From Bacteroidota bacterium (lineage in GTDB: Bacteria; Bacteroidota; Bacteroidia; B-17B0; Aurantibacillaceae), in contig JACCXH010000058.1 of NCBI GenBank assembly GCA_013697245.1, positions 1-58,596 of the forward strand: a stretch of 58,596 nt of DNA, given 5' to 3'. A program made the position numbers and the translations under genes. Shown piece after piece: positions 55,001-58,596 of the stretch (within the stretch, counting starts at the first letter, position 1; each line of letters starts with the position of its first letter). The notes beneath the pieces are model-generated. The model ran no database searches. It was given only the letters and a program-made list of their open reading frames with translations, and was not told the origin of the DNA.

Positions 55001-55752
55001 CTATCACGTGTGGTTGAAAGTATAGAACCTGTTGTTGGATTAAATACAACTGTTGTATAATCCCATTTATTGGCCGCACTTGCACTGGCTCCCGGAACAA
55101 CGACTTTACCCGGTAAAATTTGCATACCTGTTGGCACATCAATTAAATTGGCGTAATTGTAACTATTGCTCCATAGTATTGTACCATTTGGCTTATACTT
55201 TATAACAAAATAATCATAAGAGGAAACTGTGCTTTCTCTTGTTGCTGCTAAAAAAATATTCCCTGTTGCGGTTTCAGTTCTAACCGATGTAGCTATGTCA
55301 TTCTTACCATTCGGCCCATTATAAGAGATTACAGATTGAAAAACCCCCGCACTACTATATTGTAATAGGATTGCATCGTAATTGGTAGATCCTCCGTTAT
55401 CGGTTGTACCACAAGCAACTATTTTACCGCTGGCATCTTCGTAAACATCTGTGCCATAATCATTTTGAGCCCCGCTCGTATTATATTGTGCAGTCCATAA
55501 AAGAACGCCCAATCTGTTATACCTTGTTAGGAGAATGTTTTCTCCCTGTCCAGTTACAAAAGTGTGACCAACTGTCAGGAGATCCCCATTAGCCGCAGTT
55601 ATTGATTTTGACCATTGATAACCAAAGGGACTTAACAACGGATTAAAAACTGGGTTTCCTGAATGACCTATCCACTCTCGGTTGACTTTAGTTTGAGCGT
55701 TTATTAAAAGCGTTGAGCTTATTATAATAAACGTAATAATTATTTTTTTCAT
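52027..55752 (-). CDS. T9SS-exported subtilisin-like serine protease with N-terminal beta-propeller
   Basis: A 1241-residue exported S8 peptidase. A signal peptide is followed by about 400 residues of delta-60/SBBP propeller repeats (DVYEDASGKIVACGTTDNGG), then the protease domain: Asp in CAVIDQNVDWQHKDYG (about residue 638), His in GGDFHGSAVMGIIGA (about 686) and Ser in GTSASAPHVSGAVG (about 914). A further beta region follows, then a type A T9SS tail (NISLYPNPANSSVTLEVKT, VDLYDMMGRKLKTLFNG, KKFVKQ). The propeller may position the protease on a substrate. Leader gene of a three-gene T9SS operon. Confidence 0.9.
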   Translation of the reverse strand: MKKIIITFIIISSTLLINAQTKVNREWIGHSGNPVFNPLLSPFGYQWSKSITAANGDLLTVGHTFVTGQGENILLTRYNRLGVLLWTAQYNTSGAQNDYGTDVYEDASGKIVACGTTDNGGSTNYDAILLQYSSAGVFQSVISYNGPNGKNDIATSVRTETATGNIFLAATRESTVSSYDYFVIKYKPNGTILWSNSYNYANLIDVPTGMQILPGKVVVPGASASAANKWDYTTVVFNPTTGSILSTTRDSLSGYGYDQPLAYKEDAAGNLYMTGRASTNGINYNIRTIKISPTNTIVWSQTYDAYGLEDNGNTIAVDASGNVIVGGFVTKSNNVKDLIILKYSPTGTLLWKQTQTSKDPSADAFVKTIALNSAGDIYFIGGEKGIGANKQAIVGKLKASGSINWERSILGSYNYLPSDIQYNPSGATPGLYTIAIKDSTTKVYETAYYTELDLDTAKATYGASTYKKSELIVRFLSTALQKPVINNTVGTAITEFTDLQTVLTATAYTQVSNAIFPYCRDCKIKAVKIFPDMLTTDTLAHSKLNELISKPDFWTALNLVLPSGFSVKDAYTVFNKIPAVAQYAHPNFLAILHGSNDSLYNKQYSLHTNTVYTNADVNLEEAYKVIPSGGQPGIRCAVIDQNVDWQHKDYGYDGVNTASSKIVGGLWWGPNLPMKSQAHGQCGGDFHGSAVMGIIGATRNNTVGIAGIAGGNDSIGSKGISLYSEGVFLNAGYNIAPMTQLTEVITYAAQSPADVGFVSPINKLYGCNSAHILNCSIGFYAPPLDTGWYATVNQNNTIVSEAVHFVNRLKTTVVASRGNGNAGANYATLSSRVYPANCDDDWVICVSGTGTDGQFIHNSAPFTGVNGEFTGSFGGDIDVAAPATYSLVKTLGPGAFNDLSPSITNNYISFQGTSASAPHVSGAVGLIMSYLYDSTKAYATFPTPEDCEHIIQMSATDTDIPGPTPDSLTGYGRLNIGKAMRMIEKPMRKLRHFNTKAPFSYSVTKTLVSAVDTIRTTEQWKRKNPNGSYTPFPKGKYIVKTYQINSTVFHNILPADTIVDYWERPSSSVTFPAITGTGQNKKLMPREKTKIMGINNSNCALRGYIYQVKDSTGANVGWWPVDTAFINTTTYNYGEWAEYTVLTKNATTNGVKEHSDLDNNISLYPNPANSSVTLEVKTKKVCQLTVDLYDMMGRKLKTLFNGKSDFEKTIITTDVANLPNSLYFYYITVDGVKTLKKFVKQ

Positions 55753-56171
55753 TCGATTTTATTTTGGGTTATATAAAATTAAAAAAATTAGTTGAGGGCT
55801 GCAATTCCAATTCTGCTATATAAAAATTGGGCGTAAACCCACTTTGATAATTCCTTATCAACTATTGCTTTTTTATCCATCCATAAGTAAAGAATTTTAA
55901 CATGGTTAATAATTTAGAACTATTTATTTTGAACCTGTATTTTATTAAGTGCATCATCTGATTTCAATTATTTAATATTTTTATATTAATCTATGGCTAA
56001 AGTACTAGACCGCATTTAACTTGCCGAAGGGTATTCCCTATATCGAAAACTATTTCTACAGGGGAAACCCTGTATGTTTCCCATTTTTAACATTTTAATT
56101 ATTAGTATAAGTACTAAACACACAATAAACGCTCACTTTAATTGTTTAATTTTCGGATAATTCAAATACTA
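55753..56171. promoter_or_regulatory. Intergenic region with paired AGGG-N4-CCCT palindromes
   Basis: 419 bp without a gene. It holds AGGGTATTCCCT at 56028-56039 and TACAGGGGAAACCCTGTA at 56057-56074. The two AGGG-N4-CCCT cores are 32 bp apart, three helical turns, as expected for a dimeric regulator binding twice on one face. They lie about 100-145 bp before the response regulator start and could be its autoregulatory operator. No clear -7 box was found nearby. Confidence 0.5.
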
Positions 56172-56645
56172 ATGAACATGGCGGAAATAATCAAGATTAT
56201 AATTACTGATGATCATCAATCCTACAGGCAGGGTTTAGCATCTTTATTAAAGGATGAAAATATTTATGCTATTGGAGAAGCTGGGAATGGATACGAGCTT
56301 TTACATCTCCTAGATGAAGAAATGTTAAAACCGGACATGATACTTCTTGATCTGGAGATGCCCAAAATGGATGGCAACATAACTTTAGCTAAGATCAAAG
56401 CCAAATATCCTGAAATGAAAGTAATTATTCTGACTTCATTTGCTGAAGGTAGCTTGCAAAATCATTTCAAAAACAACGGGGCGAGTTCATACCTAAAAAA
56501 AAATACCGATATAAAAGTCATTGCAGATACTATTAAGCGAACCCATTACTTAGTGGATTATTCCAACATACCACAAAAAATAAAATCACTCTTCACAGAA
56601 AAAGAAGTTCAGGTTATTCCACTTTTATTAGCACGCTATCATTAA
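56172..56645 (+). pseudogene. Response regulator (NarL/LuxR type) truncated in its DNA-binding domain
   Basis: The receiver domain is intact: DD in ITDDHQSY, phosphorylation site in MILLDLEMPKMDG, T in VIILTSFAEG and K in SYLKKN. After a linker the HTH begins [16 protein letters not shown], the first helix of a LuxR-type domain, then the frame leaves homology (RYH, stop) about where the hsdM fragment begins on the other strand. About 45 residues of the DNA-binding domain are missing, so it is probably non-functional as a regulator. Starts at 56172 or 56178 are preferred over 56142. Confidence 0.75.
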
Positions 56646-57036
56646 ATGGAGGATTAGCAATGATATAATCAGCCTTAACGTCTTTGTGAGCATCGTTTAA
56701 AAAACTGCCCTCGCTATTCCATTTCACATTACTGCTATCAATACCTCTAATGGATAAATTCATTTTAGCCAAACGCCAAGTAGTTTGATTACTCTCTTGT
56801 CCGTATATGCTAATGCGGTCTTTCGGATTGATGTTTAATTTTTTAGGGTTGTGTTTTTTATAATAATCTTGATGTGCGCCAACAAACTTTTCACTTTGCA
56901 CAAACATACCACCACTACCACAACAAGGGTCAAAAACACGTCCCTCATAAGGTTCAAGCATTTCAACTAATAATTTTACAACACAAGCAGGTGTGTAAAA
57001 CTGTCCTCCCTTTTTACCTTCTGCTAATGCACTAAC
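56641..57036 (-). pseudogene. hsdM: Internal fragment of a type I restriction methylase (HsdM)
   Basis: A 132-codon open segment matches the HsdM catalytic core: [20 protein letters not shown], motif [40 protein letters not shown], and motif [12 protein letters not shown]. Both ends are missing: no N-terminal helical domain and nothing after NPPF. The preceding frame ([17 protein letters not shown]) and the following SVLIKVE are non-homologous extensions. No hsdS or hsdR is nearby. The fragment is flanked by two other broken genes. Confidence 0.85.
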
Positions 57037-57627
57037 AGTTCTTCCCTTACACCTTATCCCACACAAATATGGCAATGGGACGGGAGCGCAATAAGCCTTT
57101 TTAGTCAGCAACAAAATATGTTAGGTGGTAGAACATTTTTAACTTATAATAGTAAACTATATTGTGGTGGAATTTCTTTCGGCCCTGTTGGAAAAAGTAC
57201 TGTTTATTGTTGGAATACTTCTACATCAATTTGGGATACTGTGGGAACAAAGATTAACAACGTTAATATATTATGCGAATTTAATAATGAAATATATTGT
57301 GGAGGTGATTTTAAAATATCACAAGGCGCACAAGCTGATTATATTGCAAAATTGTCGGCATCAACTGGGATTAAAAACAATTCAATTACTCATTTAGATG
57401 TTAAAATCTATCCAGTTCCATTTACGGATAGAATAAATATTGATTGTAATTGTCAAAGTGAAATAAAAAAAATAATTGTAATAAATACATTGGGTCAATC
57501 AGTTTATTTCTCTACTAGTCTAAATCAAAATAATGAAATTGATTTAAGTTTTTTGTCAAATGGGGTGTATTATTTGAAAATACAGAGTAACTCGCTACAA
57601 AAAACTGTTAAAATTATTAAAGAATAA
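57028..57627 (+). pseudogene. 5'-truncated T9SS-exported protein
   Basis: The frame is open from 57028 to the stop at 57627, further upstream than the first ATG at 57118. Translation before that ATG reads [20 protein letters not shown], a plausible repeat of the delta-60 or kelch kind that continues KLYCGGISFGPVGKSTVYC, so the original start lies upstream of the hsdM junction. A type A T9SS tail closes it (VKIYPVPFTDRINIDCNC, IVINTLGQSVYFS, KTVKIIKE). Two small exported proteins follow with 1-bp gaps, so an operon existed. Confidence 0.8.
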
Positions 57628-57628
57628 T

Positions 57629-58228
57629 ATGCTAAAATCAACGCTCTATTTTACAATACTATTGTTTTTATCTATCTTTTCTAATGGGCAAACAATTGTA
57701 GATGATTTCAATATAAATCCCAATCCTTTTCAAAAAAGAGCTGCAATTAATTATAGTTTTATTAATACAGATACCGTTACTATTAATGTTTATAATGTGA
57801 CGGGAAGTCTTGTTGTTAGCCCCATTACAAATTCAGTAATGACTTCCGGTGTCTATCAGGATTCATTAATAATGGATGCGTACCCAGATGGAATGTATTT
57901 TGTCCAATTAAAATTAAGTACTCGAAAAACAATAGTTAAAAAAGCTATTAAAAGTAATACTGCGGGAATTCAAGCGAACTACATGACTTTAGAAAATATT
58001 AGAATTTATCCAAATCCTGTTAAAAATAAAATGACTGTTGAGTTTGCGCCATTCAATAAACCATCAAGTCGAATTGAAATTTTTAATACTCTTGGACAAT
58101 GCGTTTATTCATCACAAAATCTAATTGAAATCAACGAAATAGATTTAAGTTTTTTAACGCAAGGAATTTATCATTTAGAATTACAAGGCATATTCGAGAA
58201 AAAATATTTTAAAATTATAAAAGAGTAG
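57629..58228 (+). CDS. Small exported protein made of two T9SS-sorting-like modules
   Basis: A 199-residue protein: signal peptide (LYFTILLFLSIFSNGQ), module 1 (about residues 28-110, NINPNPFQKRAAINYSFI, NVYNVTGSLVVSPIT, KAIKSN), and module 2 (about 115-199, IRIYPNPVKNKMTVEFA, IEIFNTLGQCVYSSQN, KYFKIIKE). Each has the NPxP start, a central NxxG[QS]xV strand and a basic finish of a T9SS CTD or FlgD-Ig domain; only module 2 is a canonical tail. There is no other domain. It may be a carrier or surface adaptor. Confidence 0.7.
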   Translation: MLKSTLYFTILLFLSIFSNGQTIVDDFNINPNPFQKRAAINYSFINTDTVTINVYNVTGSLVVSPITNSVMTSGVYQDSLIMDAYPDGMYFVQLKLSTRKTIVKKAIKSNTAGIQANYMTLENIRIYPNPVKNKMTVEFAPFNKPSSRIEIFNTLGQCVYSSQNLIEINEIDLSFLTQGIYHLELQGIFEKKYFKIIKE

Positions 58229-58229
58229 T

Positions 58230-58493
58230 ATGAAAAAAGCACTTATACTAACTTACTTTTTATTACAATATTTAATAGGAAGCTCCCAAAATGACACTAT
58301 ACTTAAATTATTTAGAACAACTTTTCTTGGAAAACAAAAAATTTCATTGCAATCTAATATTTCAACACTAACAGGTTTTGCAATAAAAAGTAATAGCGGT
58401 AAATATTATTTGAAAAAAGGAAGCTATGGAATTGCAGATTCTATTGGAATAGAAGTAAACAAGGCTCAAAGTGGATATTCTCATCTAATATAG
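58230..58493 (+). pseudogene. Exported protein truncated by an insertion-sequence end
   Basis: An 87-residue frame with a signal peptide (MKKALILTYFLLQYLIGSSQ), then FRTTFLGKQKISLQSNIST and KYYLKKGSYGIADSIGIEV. The last residues (SGYSHLI) come from the repeat array that begins at 58475, so the original C-terminus was lost. It belonged to the operon of the two genes upstream. Family unknown. Confidence 0.65.
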
Positions 58494-58570
58494 GCCACCC
58501 ATTCTCATTTATATTAGGCCAGTCATTCTCATCCAAAATAGGCCAGTCGTTCTCATTTTAATTAGGCCAC
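58475..58570. repeat. Four exact-length 24-bp tandem repeats, putative IS21-type terminal repeats
   Basis: Units at 58475-58498, 58499-58522, 58523-58546 and 58547-58570 share ATTCTCAT and TAGGCCA[CG], with variable bases between. Multiple short repeats at each end are typical of IS21-family elements. The adjacent gene is cut at the start of the array. The rest of the element would lie beyond the window. Confidence 0.6.
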
Positions 58571-58596
58571 TTTTTTGGGTTGTTTTGTAAAGCAAA

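Noticed and set aside
58475-58570. CRISPR array
   Set aside because: Units are contiguous with variable bases inside each 24-bp period; there are no separate repeats and spacers of CRISPR size and no cas gene.

Overview
The window is AT-rich and comes from a member of the Bacteroidota. Several independent signs agree: secreted proteins with type IX secretion (T9SS) C-terminal sorting domains (an FPNP or YPNP motif followed by a short beta-rich tail and a basic end), promoters of the TTTG / TAnnTTTG type, lipoproteins, TPR and PD40 proteins, and an AT-rich intergenic style with weak ribosome binding sites. I cannot place it below phylum level from sequence alone. The right end contains broken genes and what looks like the end of an insertion sequence, so part of it may be a rearranged or assembly-edge region.  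LAYOUT. (1) 1-30.8 kb is ordinary chromosome: a truncated TPR sensor, a family 4 glycosyltransferase, YcxB-like and YbjN-like proteins, a class IV aminotransferase, clpP with a recognisable promoter and terminator, tcdA and a TatD-family hydrolase, a GlcD-like FAD oxidase, an M43 metalloprotease with a T9SS tail, rluD followed by a T9SS protein and a PASTA protein, a lipoprotein/outer membrane protein pair, a dinD fragment, a GT39-like mannosyltransferase, an 809-residue TPR/PD40/Thr-Pro-repeat protein, a DegT aminotransferase, and pyrG-rimM followed by tRNA-Ser(GCU). (2) 31.1-49.6 kb, directly downstream of the tRNA, is an 18.5 kb block of at least 23 densely packed genes, all on the minus strand and ending at a strong terminator facing the tRNA. 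This is the accessory element of the window. (3) 50.0-55.8 kb holds three T9SS-secreted proteins, including a 1241-residue subtilisin. (4) 55.8-58.6 kb is a scrap zone: a truncated response regulator, an hsdM fragment, a 5'-truncated T9SS protein, a small protein built of two sorting-like modules, a truncated secreted protein, and four exact 24-bp repeats that look like one end of an IS21-type element.  THE ELEMENT. It carries peptidoglycan-degrading enzymes (a PGRP/T7-lysozyme-type amidase and a glucosaminidase), holin-like and spanin-like membrane proteins, a methyltransferase, a RadA-like ATPase, a MoxR-type AAA+ ATPase beside a VWA-like protein, and a very basic small protein. About ten of its mid-region products each carry a transmembrane segment. 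I found no terminase, portal, HK97 capsid, tail, relaxase or type IV secretion gene, and no integrase. Three consecutive products (43474-45144) share an N-terminal [F/L]-x(n)-K-N-[I/x]-x-x-V-x-G motif and a similar terminal beta strand, as expected for related capsid beta-proteins. The simplest reading is a provirus of a tailless, membrane-containing phage, possibly of an undescribed lineage. Its upstream end has three copies of a promoter that keeps the host TAnnTTTG box but replaces the -33 TTTG box with AAGTGAGTGAT at exactly the same spacing, each in front of a small gene, which suggests an element-specific transcription switch.  LIMITS. Family names come from motif recognition by eye. No search, fold prediction or alignment was run, and the element boundaries and attachment sites are not resolved.
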